In this document: piece by piece, positions 6,376 through 14,200 of the stretch | Layout of the letters: every line of letters starts with the position of its first letter | How positions within the stretch are numbered: position 1 is the stretch's first letter | Assembly (NCBI RefSeq): GCF_018476525.1 | Contig: NZ_JAHCST010000002.1 | Span: 62,001 to 126,000, forward strand | DNA from: Acrocarpospora catenulata | GTDB lineage: Bacteria; Actinomycetota; Actinomycetes; Streptosporangiales; Streptosporangiaceae | Length of the DNA: 64,000 bases | Reading direction: 5' to 3' | Program-made: the position numbers and the translations under genes | The notes under the pieces: model-generated | What the model was told of the DNA's origin: nothing | The model's database searches: none | Seen by the model: only the letters and a program-made list of their open reading frames with translations

Positions 6376-8070
6376 TTAACTCGTGAGCATGGCTTCCGCT
6401 TGCCACAAAGCCCGATAGTATCCGGAGGCCTTTAGGAGCTGGGCATGAGTACCTTGTTGGATCACTTTGCCGTTTTCAAGGACAATGATTTCGTCGACTG
6501 CTTCCAGGCCGCGAAGCCGGTGGGTGACCAAGAGCGTGGTGCGACCGTGCGTGGCGTCCAGTAGGTCGGTCATCAGATCGTCTGCTGTGGCTTCATCGAG
6601 GGCCTCGGCGGGCTCGTCCAGGAGTAGGACACGTGGGTCGTAGAGCAGGGCGCGGGCCAGGGCGAGCCGTTGGAGTTGGCCACCAGAGAGGGTGCGGCCA
6701 TCTTCGCCGAGTTCGGTGTCCCAGCCTGTGCGAGCCACCCAGGTTTCCAAATGCGCGGCCTGCACCACCTGCTCTAGACGCCCATCTGAGGCATCAGGCC
6801 CGGCAAGCCGCAGGTTGGCCTTAATGGATGCCTGGAATACGTAAGGATCTTGGGTGAGCCCACTAACCACCCCTCGGACATCGTCCGATGCGATATCCCG
6901 AACATCAATTCCGTTAATAAGGATTTTCCCGGACACATAATCAACTGTTCGCATCAATGCGGACAATAGAGTGCTTTTCCCCGCTCCGCTGGGTCCCACG
7001 ACCGCCACCCGCCGACCAGGAGTGAGCGTGAGGCTGACCCCATCCAGTGCAGGACGGCCGGAGTGATGCACGGCCAGATCTTGGATCTCGATGGTGAGCG
7101 GTCCCGAGGGCATGGAGACCGGCGTCGAGGGTTCGTGCACCGCTGGGGGCGTAGCCTTGATCTCGCGTAGACGGCGTAGCGCGGCCAGCACGCCTGTCAA
7201 CCGCTCTCCGGCCGCCGCCAGCGGCAGCACGGGCTCGAAGGCGACGAGCGACACCAGGGCCAGGACGGTGGTGGTGATGGTCCCGGCGGCTGCGGAGGTA
7301 CAGATCCAGACCACGGCCACGACGGTGAGTCCCTGGGCCAGCACTCCGGCCATCATGGCCGTCGCCCCTGTCCGGGCTTGACGCCGCTCCAGTGCTGCCA
7401 AGCGATCATCGGCCGCCATCCCGGCCTCAAGTGCCCGCCCCTCGGCCCCGTAGGCCGCTAGGTCGGCCGCGCCATGGACCAGGTCCGCCACCCGGGACGC
7501 GAGTTCGGCCCGTGCCGGGGCAAGCCGGGCCGACCAGCGCCGGGATGCGGTGGCTGTGGCGAGCGGTAGCAGTACCCCGGCCATCACCAGACCCACCAGC
7601 AGCGCGACGGCGGCGGTGGGCAGGAGGAAGACGCCGATCACCACGGCCACCACGCCGGTGGCCAGGGCCGCGATGGCGGGGAGCAGGCAGCGCACCAGCA
7701 GGTCCTGGACGGCGTCGGTGTCGTCCACCATGCGGCTGAGCAGGTCGGCGCCCCGGTGGGTCAGTGGACCGGCCGGGATCAGGGACGTGTACAGCTCTTC
7801 GCGAGTCCTGGCCTGGGCTCGCAAGGCCACGTCGTGCCCGGCCAGTCGTTCGGCGTAGCGAAGGACTCCGCGTCCGGTGGCGAATGCCCGTACTCCGACG
7901 ATGGCGACGGAAAGGACGGCCAGCGGGGGCTGCTCGGCGGCCCGGGTGATCAGCCAGGCGGCCGACGCGATCAGCCCGATTCCGAACAGATCCGCCGCGG
8001 CTCCGGCCAGCGCGGCGACCGTCAGCCGCCCGGCCATACCTTTGATCCAGGTCATCCAGGTCATTTCCAC
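6376..8070 (-). CDS. cydC: Thiol reductant ABC exporter, CydC subunit
   Basis: Half-transporter of up to 564 aa: an N-terminal six-helix membrane domain and a C-terminal ATPase with Walker A GPSGAGKSTLL, signature LSGGQLQRLALARALL and Walker B VLLLDEPAEALDE. With CydD it exports cysteine/glutathione needed for assembly of cytochrome bd. It follows cydD by 34 bp in the cydABDC order typical of actinobacteria. Start codons at 8070 (GTG), 8064 (ATG) and 8055 (ATG) all fit; the short repeat ATGACCTGGATGACCTGG makes the choice unclear. It is the last gene before the CRISPR leader. Confidence 0.9.
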   Translation of the reverse strand: MEMTWMTWIKGMAGRLTVAALAGAAADLFGIGLIASAAWLITRAAEQPPLAVLSVAIVGVRAFATGRGVLRYAERLAGHDVALRAQARTREELYTSLIPAGPLTHRGADLLSRMVDDTDAVQDLLVRCLLPAIAALATGVVAVVIGVFLLPTAAVALLVGLVMAGVLLPLATATASRRWSARLAPARAELASRVADLVHGAADLAAYGAEGRALEAGMAADDRLAALERRQARTGATAMMAGVLAQGLTVVAVVWICTSAAAGTITTTVLALVSLVAFEPVLPLAAAGERLTGVLAALRRLREIKATPPAVHEPSTPVSMPSGPLTIEIQDLAVHHSGRPALDGVSLTLTPGRRVAVVGPSGAGKSTLLSALMRTVDYVSGKILINGIDVRDIASDDVRGVVSGLTQDPYVFQASIKANLRLAGPDASDGRLEQVVQAAHLETWVARTGWDTELGEDGRTLSGGQLQRLALARALLYDPRVLLLDEPAEALDEATADDLMTDLLDATHGRTTLLVTHRLRGLEAVDEIIVLENGKVIQQGTHAQLLKASGYYRALWQAEAMLTS

Positions 8071-8104
8071 GTCATCCCGGTCATCCGAGTGCCCACAAAG
8101 TTCA

Positions 8105-9724
8105 TCAGACGCCTCCCGCCCGGACCCGGTCGTCCACGATCTTTCCGGCGGAGACGCGGATGACCCGGTCGGCGAGGTCGATCATGGCAGGGCGGTGGGC
8201 CACGATGATCGCGGTGCGGCCCTCGGCGAGGCGGCGGGTGGCGTCGAGGACGGCGGATTCGCTGCGGCCGTCCAGGCGGGCGGTGGGTTCGTCGAGGAGG
8301 AGGATCTCGGCGGAGGGGCGGCAGAAGGCGCGGGCCAGGGCGACGCGCTGGCGTTGACCGGCGGACAGGGTAGCCCCGCGTTCGCCGAGGACGGTGTCGT
8401 AGCCGTCGGGAAGGTCGTCGATGAAGCCCGCGGCCTGGGCCTCGGTGGCGGCTGTGCGGATCTCGGCGGGTGAGGCGTTGGCCCCGAGGCTGATGTTCTC
8501 CGCCACCGAGGTGGCGAACAGGTGGGGGCGCTGGGGAACGAAGGCGAGGCGGCGGCGCCAGGCGTCCAGGTCGAGGTCGGCCAGGTCGACACCGCCGACC
8601 AGGATGCGGCCCGAGGTGGGGGCGACGAAGCCGAGCAGCAGGTGGAGCAGGGTGCTCTTGCCGGCCCCGCTTTCGCCGATCACCGCCACCCGTTCGCCTG
8701 GTGCGATGACCAGGGAGACCTCGTCGAGTGCGGGATCGTCGCGCCCGGGATAGCGCACGGTGACCCCTTCCAGTCGGATCTCCCCGCTGCTCTCGAGCCG
8801 CCCGGGCTCCCGCGACACGCCCTCGCCGAGCAGCGCGAACGTCTGGTCGGCCGCCGTCACCCCTTCCATCGCGGCGTGGAACCGGGTCCCCATCACCCGC
8901 AACGGCAGGTACGCCTCCGGCGCCAGCAGCAGCACCAGCAGCGCGGTGGTCAGATCCAGCGACCCGGAAAGCAGCCGCAGCCCAACCGGCACGGCCACCA
9001 GCGCCAGCGACAACGACGCCACCAGCTCAAGCACCAGCGAGGAGAGGAAGGCCACCCGGAGCGTGCGCATGGTGGCCGAGCGGTGCGCGTCCGCCACCTC
9101 ACGGATCACCGACGCCTGGTACCGCGCCCGCCCGAAGGCCCGCAGCGTCGGCAGCCCGCGGACCACGTCGAGGAAGTGCCCCCCGAGCCGGGCCAGCGCC
9201 CGCCACTGCCGTTCGGTCACCGCCTTGGTGGTCATCCCCACCAGGGCCCCGAAGATCGGAATGAGCGGCAGCGTGACCAGGACGATGATCGCGGTCGTCA
9301 GATCGGCCACGAACAGCCGGATGAGCACCGCGACGGGCACCACGGCCGCCACCGCCACCGACGGCAGGTACCCGGTCAGATACGGATCGAGCGCGTCCAG
9401 CCCCCGCCCGGTGAGCGTGACCAACTCCCCCGACCGGTGACCGGAAAGCTCCAGCTCCTGGAACCGCGCGAGCAGCCGGTGCCGCAGCAGTGACTTGACC
9501 CCGCTGGCGGTCCGCCCGGCCGCGACGCCCTGCACCCAGCTCAGCGCCCCCCGGGCCCCGATCACCAGCGCCAGCGGCAGCAGCACCGCCGGGGTGAACC
9601 GCCCGGAGAGCACCCCGGCCAGCAGCTCGGCCTGGACCAGCACCAGCAGCCCCGCCACGATCGCCGCGCCCAGACAGACCGCCAGATGCAGGCGGGGCAG
9701 CGACCGCAGCAGCTCCCTGTGCAC
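8105..9724 (-). CDS. cydD: Thiol reductant ABC exporter, CydD subunit
   Basis: Half-transporter of 539 aa pairing with CydC. The membrane domain includes GRGLDALDPYLTGYLP, a CydD-like segment, then Walker A GESGAGKSTLLHLLL, signature LSAGQRQRVALARAF and Walker B ILLLDEPTARLD. Start GTG 9724 lies 18 bp after cydB. Its job is to energise thiol export across the cytoplasmic membrane so that heme insertion into the bd oxidase can proceed. Confidence 0.92.
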   Translation of the reverse strand: MHRELLRSLPRLHLAVCLGAAIVAGLLVLVQAELLAGVLSGRFTPAVLLPLALVIGARGALSWVQGVAAGRTASGVKSLLRHRLLARFQELELSGHRSGELVTLTGRGLDALDPYLTGYLPSVAVAAVVPVAVLIRLFVADLTTAIIVLVTLPLIPIFGALVGMTTKAVTERQWRALARLGGHFLDVVRGLPTLRAFGRARYQASVIREVADAHRSATMRTLRVAFLSSLVLELVASLSLALVAVPVGLRLLSGSLDLTTALLVLLLAPEAYLPLRVMGTRFHAAMEGVTAADQTFALLGEGVSREPGRLESSGEIRLEGVTVRYPGRDDPALDEVSLVIAPGERVAVIGESGAGKSTLLHLLLGFVAPTSGRILVGGVDLADLDLDAWRRRLAFVPQRPHLFATSVAENISLGANASPAEIRTAATEAQAAGFIDDLPDGYDTVLGERGATLSAGQRQRVALARAFCRPSAEILLLDEPTARLDGRSESAVLDATRRLAEGRTAIIVAHRPAMIDLADRVIRVSAGKIVDDRVRAGGV

Positions 9725-9742
9725 GATTCCCCCCGAAGCCGG

Positions 9743-10477
9743 TCAGAAGAACGTCGGTACGGCGCCCTTCCCGAAGCTGCGCCAGACCCAGACCTGCGCC
9801 CCGGCGAGCACGGGAACGAACGGCAACACGATAAGGCTCAGCACCGACAGGGTCGCCGACGGGGCGGCTCTGTCCACCACGTCACCGGCCAGCACCCCCA
9901 GCGGCACCAGGGCGGGCGCCATCGCGACGACCGCCGACACACCCAGCGCCGCCCCACCGCGCCGCGCCCCTTGCGCCACGGCGTCCCCAGGCAGCCGCCA
10001 GGCCAGGAAGGTCCACCCGTGGAAGGCGAACGCCACCGCCACCACCACACCGTACGCGAGGCCGAGAAGTGCCGGACCCCCAATGATCCCGGCCAGCACC
10101 CCGCCCCAGGACAGCGCGAGACCGAGGGAGCCCACGGTGATCGCGCCGGTCCAGAAGGCGCGCCAGCCCGGCCCGTCCAGGCGGCGGCGGAACCAGAGCC
10201 CGGCGTCCCTGACGATCCACGACAGCAGCAGCGCCACCACGACCCCGTAGTGCGCGCTCAGCACCTCCCCTTCCAGCAGGGGGAACGCGCCGAGCAGCAC
10301 GCCGCCCAGCGCGACCAGCCAGACCTCGTTGGCCAGCACGAAGGGCCCGATGGCGCCGACCGCCTTGTCCCGGTCGCCGGTGAACGGCAGGAGCAGCCCG
10401 ACCCCGATGTCGAAGCCTTCCAGGGCGAAGTAGCCGGCCAGCAGCACGGCGAGTATCCCGAACCAAATGATTTCCAT
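9743..10477 (-). CDS. cydB: Cytochrome bd oxidase subunit II, shortened
   Basis: Integral membrane protein of 244 aa with a clear CydB N-terminus (MEIIWFGILAVLLAGYFALEGFDIGVGLLLP) and a CydB-like C-terminus ending in an aromatic/basic tail (VWVWRSFGKG). CydB proteins are usually 330-380 aa, so about 90 residues are missing from the middle and second half. The conserved W-D-G-N-x-V-W-L motif reads VLANEVWL here. The frame is continuous with no stop or frameshift, so this is a compact variant rather than an obvious wreck. It lies 12 bp after cydA and 18 bp before cydD. Confidence 0.85.
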   Translation of the reverse strand: MEIIWFGILAVLLAGYFALEGFDIGVGLLLPFTGDRDKAVGAIGPFVLANEVWLVALGGVLLGAFPLLEGEVLSAHYGVVVALLLSWIVRDAGLWFRRRLDGPGWRAFWTGAITVGSLGLALSWGGVLAGIIGGPALLGLAYGVVVAVAFAFHGWTFLAWRLPGDAVAQGARRGGAALGVSAVVAMAPALVPLGVLAGDVVDRAAPSATLSVLSLIVLPFVPVLAGAQVWVWRSFGKGAVPTFF

Positions 10478-10489
10478 CGTCCGGCTCCT

Positions 10490-11650
10490 TCAGAAGGTCA
10501 GCGCGGGGACCGGCCGCTCGCCCAGGGGGACCCTTTCGGGGCCGCGCCGGACCAGCCGCGCGATCAGGACGTAGTCGACGACCGCGAGCAGCCCGAGCAC
10601 GCCGACGAAGCCGACGAAGGAGAGCGTGATCTGCCCGGCGGTCAGGCCGGGGGTGAGCGCGTCGGCGACGGTGAGCTTGCCGTAGATGAGCCAGGGCTGG
10701 CGGCCTTCCTCCCGGGCGAGCCAGCCGAGGATCACGGTGATGAACGGCATCGGGGTGATGAGCATCACCAGCGGGTGGAGCCACCGCCAGTTCGGCAGCC
10801 ACTTCAGCAGCGCCAGCAGGATGCCGGTGGCGAGGAAGAGCAGCATGCCGATGGAGATCATGTTGCCGACGGCGACCCCGGCCAGCGCGTTGGCGCCCCA
10901 CTTGTTCGGCTGCACCGACTCGACCGGCCCGATCTGGGCGAACCCGAACGAGACGACAAAGAACGCGCCCACGAAGGCGGTGATCACCCCCATCCGCAGT
11001 GACCGGGCGAAGAACTCCCGCTCCGCGGTCCTCCGGAACAGCTGGTACGCGCTGGCCCCCATCATCACGGCCCCGCCGGTCAGCAGCCCGGCGGAAAGGA
11101 CGTGCGGGAACGCCATCTGCAGCGTGGGGTTGGCGAGCAGTGCCCCGAAGTCGGTCAGCACCAGGCGGTCACCCTGGAGGACCGCACCCGCCGGGTTCTG
11201 CAGGAAGGAGTTGGCCACCATGATCCAGAAGGCCGACAGGTACGCGGTGAGCGTGACCAGCCAGATGCACGCCAGGTGCAGCCGCTTCGGCAACCGGTGC
11301 CACCCGAAGACCCACAACCCGAGGAAGGTGGACTCCAGGAAGAAGGCCAGCAGAGTCTCGATGGCCAGCGGCGCGCCGAACACGTCTCCCGCGTAATGCG
11401 TCAGCCCACTCCAGCTCAGCCCGAACTGGAACTCCATCACCAGTCCGGTGACGATGCCGAGGGCGTAGTTGACCAGGTAGATCTGCCCCCAGAAGCGGGT
11501 CAGGCGCTCATGCTCGGGGTTGCCGCTCCGGACGTACCGGGTGTGCATGATCGCGACTAGCGGCGCCAGGCCGAGGGTCAGCGCGACGAACAGGAAGTGC
11601 AGGCTCGCCGTGACGGCAAACTGCCACCTGGCCAGATCCAGGACGTCCAT
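10490..11650 (-). CDS. cydA: Cytochrome bd oxidase subunit I, short Q-loop variant
   Basis: Heme-bearing oxidase subunit of 386 aa (family usually 450-520). Retained are the N-terminal heme-ligand His (ASLHFLFV), the acidic pair in ETLLAFFLESTFLG, the second ligand His (FPHVLSAG), a Met in GNMISIGM, and the GRQPW block with its preceding Glu (REEGRQPW). The Q-loop after VQPNKWGANALAG is almost absent: the next helix starts at once. The Glu equivalent to E. coli E257, five residues after K252, appears to be Ala here. ATG 11650 has SD AGAGGAG. It is the first gene of the cyd operon and divergent from padR. Confidence 0.88.
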   Translation of the reverse strand: MDVLDLARWQFAVTASLHFLFVALTLGLAPLVAIMHTRYVRSGNPEHERLTRFWGQIYLVNYALGIVTGLVMEFQFGLSWSGLTHYAGDVFGAPLAIETLLAFFLESTFLGLWVFGWHRLPKRLHLACIWLVTLTAYLSAFWIMVANSFLQNPAGAVLQGDRLVLTDFGALLANPTLQMAFPHVLSAGLLTGGAVMMGASAYQLFRRTAEREFFARSLRMGVITAFVGAFFVVSFGFAQIGPVESVQPNKWGANALAGVAVGNMISIGMLLFLATGILLALLKWLPNWRWLHPLVMLITPMPFITVILGWLAREEGRQPWLIYGKLTVADALTPGLTAGQITLSFVGFVGVLGLLAVVDYVLIARLVRRGPERVPLGERPVPALTF

Positions 11651-11662
11651 GGGGCTCCTCTC

Positions 11663-11702
11663 TACGTGTAGCCAGACTACATGTAGAGTGCCTACATGAG
11701 GA
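11663..11702. promoter_or_regulatory. Triple operator between cydA and padR
   Basis: Three copies of CTACRTGNRG start at 11663 (CTACGTGTAG), 11678 (CTACATGTAG, a perfect palindrome) and 11693 (CTACATGAGG), exactly 15 bp apart. They occupy most of the 71-bp divergent spacer. The ATGTAG element fits PadR-type operators, so PadR probably controls both cydABDC and itself. The third box ends 19 bp before the padR start. Confidence 0.65.
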
Positions 11703-11721
11703 ACCGAGATAGGGTGACCCC

Positions 11722-12045
11722 GTGAATGCCGACGAGCTCCGCGGACACCTGGATGCCCTGCTGCTGTCGGTGCTCGAACACGAGCCGCTGCACGGCTACG
11801 CGATCATCGAGGCTCTCCGCGCCCGCAGCGGCGGCGTGCTCGACCTGCCCACCGGGACCATCTATCCCGCGCTGCGGCGGCTGGAGCGTGCCGGGTTCCT
11901 GGCCAGCGAATGGGCCGTGGTCGGCGGACGGCGGCGCCGCACGTACCGGCTGACCGGCACCGGGCGCGCCGAACTGGCCGGTGAGCGCTCCGCGTGGGCG
12001 GCCTTCACCCAGGTGATCGGCAGCGTGCTCAACCCCGCCCGCTGA
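11722..12045 (+). CDS. PadR-family transcriptional regulator
   Basis: Small winged-helix repressor of 107 aa. The core HGYAIIEALRARSGGVLDLPTGTIYPALRRLERAGFL is diagnostic for PadR, followed by the wing segment RRRTYRLTGTGRAEL. It lacks the long C-terminal dimerisation domain, as in PadR subfamily-2 proteins. Start GTG 11722. Regulators of this class respond to ligands or cell-envelope signals. The three operator boxes in the divergent promoter make cydABDC its likely target. Its 3' end overlaps the convergent HAAS-type gene by 17 bp. Confidence 0.9.
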   Translation: MNADELRGHLDALLLSVLEHEPLHGYAIIEALRARSGGVLDLPTGTIYPALRRLERAGFLASEWAVVGGRRRRTYRLTGTGRAELAGERSAWAAFTQVIGSVLNPAR

Positions 12046-12691
12046 CCGCCAGACAGCGTGCCGCACTGTGCAACTGCCAGACCCAGAAGACCACGCTCAC
12101 CCCGGTGGCCACCAGCCCCGGCGGGTAGCCCATGTGGGTCATCGAGTCGCTCGACCCGTGCATCAGGGCGGTGCAGAGCGCGCCGAGCACCGGTAGCTGG
12201 ATCCACATCAGCAGCCCGAGCGAGCGCGCCACCAGGTCCGGGCGCCTGCCCCGGCGCAACCACCACAGGGCCAGCCCGCCGTAGAGACCGGTGGCCAGCT
12301 GGATCAGGTCCACCGCCCGGGCCACCGGCCCGTACCACCCCGGATGCACCGACACCGGCCCGGCCGGAAAGAACTTCCAGATCACCGTCCACAGCACCGC
12401 CACCGCGGGCACGGTGAGGAACAGCAGCAGCGCGGTGCGCCGCCCCTGGCCTGCGGTCAGCTCTCGCTGGAACTCCGGCGCGATCTCCGCCACCGAACCG
12501 AACTCCGCGACCGCGCGCCGCTCGGCCTCCCGAGGGCCCAGGCCCTCCGCCCGATAGGCGTCGGCCGCGTCCCGCAGGCCGTCCCGCACCTCCGCGACCA
12601 TGTCCCGCTTCAGCCGCCCGGGTCCACGCAGGGCACGGCGGAGCGAGTCGGCGTACTCGTCCACGCTGTCGGTCACGATGAGGGTTTCCAT
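12029..12691 (-). CDS. HAAS/permease-prefix-type membrane protein
   Basis: 220-aa protein with a cytoplasmic N-terminal helical domain (DSVDEYADSLRRALRGPGRLKRDMVAEVRDGLRDAADAY and REAERRAVAEFG), typical of HAAS/permease-prefix modules, then about four membrane helices (LLLFLTVPAVAVLWTVIW to GVSVVFWVWQL). Such proteins are usually encoded beside PadR regulators and are thought to work with them. Here the two genes are convergent and overlap by 17 bp rather than forming an operon. ATG at 12691. Confidence 0.75.
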   Translation of the reverse strand: METLIVTDSVDEYADSLRRALRGPGRLKRDMVAEVRDGLRDAADAYRAEGLGPREAERRAVAEFGSVAEIAPEFQRELTAGQGRRTALLLFLTVPAVAVLWTVIWKFFPAGPVSVHPGWYGPVARAVDLIQLATGLYGGLALWWLRRGRRPDLVARSLGLLMWIQLPVLGALCTALMHGSSDSMTHMGYPPGLVATGVSVVFWVWQLHSAARCLAVSGRG

Positions 12692-12770
12692 GGCCCGGCC
12701 ACCCTATTCGGTACCAGGACCGGGCCGGTATCGGGGTCAACCCTGACCTTTTCCCCGGCTACCCCGGCTT

Positions 12771-14018
12771 TCAGCCGTGGTACGGCGTGACGTTGGCCTG
12801 CGTGGTCCGCACCGCCGGCCGCCTGGCCTGGTGCTGCGGAGTGGACGAGTAGACCAGCGTGGCCACCGCGACCACCGCCACCAGACCGAACCAGGCGAAC
12901 CTGAAGAACCTGAACCTGCTCCCCGGGGCGCGGCGCGGCCAGAACCTCGGCGGCCAGCTCAGCCGCAGCTGGTGGCGCCCCCGGGGCGTGCTGGCGAAGA
13001 CGCAGTCCTGGAACCGCAACCCCTCCGGGCCGGCCACCCCCGGCAGGTGGCATCCGCTCAGGTCGGCGCCGTCGATGGTCATCTCCTCCGCGTCCAGCCG
13101 CTCCACCGACAGCACCCGGACGGCCCCGCCGCGCCGGGTCACGCTGGACTCGCCCCGGCTGACCAGGTCGCGCAGGTCCAGGTCGGCGTCGTGCAGCCGG
13201 ACCACCAGCCGCCCCAGCACCCGCGCGCCCGCCAGCTCCACCGGGCAGCCCGCCGCGTCGATCTCCACCGCGCCCTGCGCCCGGGCCCCCGACAGGGCCA
13301 GCCGCCGCGCCACCGCCGACGGCGCCAGGAACGCCTTGCCGACGAACCTGACCGACTCGAACCCGGCCGCGCCCTCGAACGTGGTGCGCCGGAAGGACAC
13401 CGCCCGCCAGAACCGTGCGCCGCGAAAGATGGCGTCGCCGTGGAACCTGGTCCGGTCGAAGGAGGCGAAGCCGTGCAGTTCGGCCCGGCGGAACGAGGCG
13501 GAGCCCAGGCAGGCCTCGCCGAACAGGGCGTCGCTGGTGACCGTCGACTGGTCGAGGGAGAGGTGGCCGCGCACGCGCGAGCCGTACAGGGAGAACTCGC
13601 GGGCGAAGCGGGTCTCGTGGAAGGACAGGTTGCCGTCGAAGCGGGCCCCGAAGAAGGAGGCCAGCGCCTCGAAGCGGGCGCCGTCGAAGGAGGCGTCGCC
13701 GGTGAAGGCGGTGTCGCCGAAGCGGGCGGGGGACAGGAACCGGGCGCGGTCGAACCTGGCGCGTCCCAGTAAGCCGCCGGTGGCGGTCAGGACACGATCA
13801 AGCAGGTCAGCGTTGATCACCGTGCCACGCAGGTCCACCGCCTGCCCCGGGGCGAAGGAGCGGAGGCATTCCTCCAGCTCCTCGGCTTCCAGGTGGTGCA
13901 GGCAGCGCCCGTACGGCTGCCGCGCCACCCCTACGCAGTCGGCGCTCGTGGCGCACGTGCTCCAGGACAGGAGAGGCCTCATACCGAAGGCATACCCAGA
14001 AATGGCAGCTGCCGCCAT
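12771..14018 (-). CDS. Pentapeptide-repeat membrane protein
   Basis: Up to 415 aa. The N-terminus has a Cys-containing segment (WSTCATSADCVGVARQPYGRCLHHL) resembling actinobacterial pentapeptide-repeat proteins. Residues about 85-250 form a right-handed beta-helix of F-x-x-A-x repeats (ARFDRARF, TSFDGARF-like, FHGDAIFRGARF), i.e. the Pentapeptide_3 type. One membrane helix lies near the C-terminus (FRFAWFGLVAVVAVATLVYSS), leaving a short tail. ATG 14018 follows AGAAGGA with almost no spacing, so ATG 13982 (MRPLLSW) is a real alternative. Function unknown; DNA-mimic activity as in Qnr is not implied. Confidence 0.8.
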   Translation of the reverse strand: MAAAAISGYAFGMRPLLSWSTCATSADCVGVARQPYGRCLHHLEAEELEECLRSFAPGQAVDLRGTVINADLLDRVLTATGGLLGRARFDRARFLSPARFGDTAFTGDASFDGARFEALASFFGARFDGNLSFHETRFAREFSLYGSRVRGHLSLDQSTVTSDALFGEACLGSASFRRAELHGFASFDRTRFHGDAIFRGARFWRAVSFRRTTFEGAAGFESVRFVGKAFLAPSAVARRLALSGARAQGAVEIDAAGCPVELAGARVLGRLVVRLHDADLDLRDLVSRGESSVTRRGGAVRVLSVERLDAEEMTIDGADLSGCHLPGVAGPEGLRFQDCVFASTPRGRHQLRLSWPPRFWPRRAPGSRFRFFRFAWFGLVAVVAVATLVYSSTPQHQARRPAVRTTQANVTPYHG

Positions 14019-14146
14019 TCCTTCTTGCGGCCTTCATCACGAAAAATCAAATATGCACTAATTCACCGTTTTACCGGCTTATATGGCACTAAGTCGGACT
14101 TTGCGTCGTCGAGATCTTCAACCGGTCCTGATCATCCTCGGCGGAA

Positions 14147-14190
14147 AACGGGATCGGCCGCGCCTCCCGAGTGGCGCGGCCGATCCCGTT
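14147..14190 (-). terminator. Terminator after the HtrA-like protease
   Basis: Perfect 18-bp inverted repeat (AACGGGATCGGCCGCGCC and complement) around an 8-nt loop, 10 bp beyond the protease stop. In the minus-strand sense the stem is followed by TTCCGCCGAGG, so the T-tract is weak. The remaining spacer to the pentapeptide gene (14019-14146) is AT-richer and holds no gene. Confidence 0.8.
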
Positions 14191-14200
14191 CGAGGGTAGG

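Noticed and set aside
12771-14018. Pentapeptide-repeat protein as a quinolone-resistance (Qnr) determinant
   Set aside because: The repeat type, C-terminal membrane helix and Cys-containing N-terminus differ from Qnr, so a DNA-mimic role is not supported.
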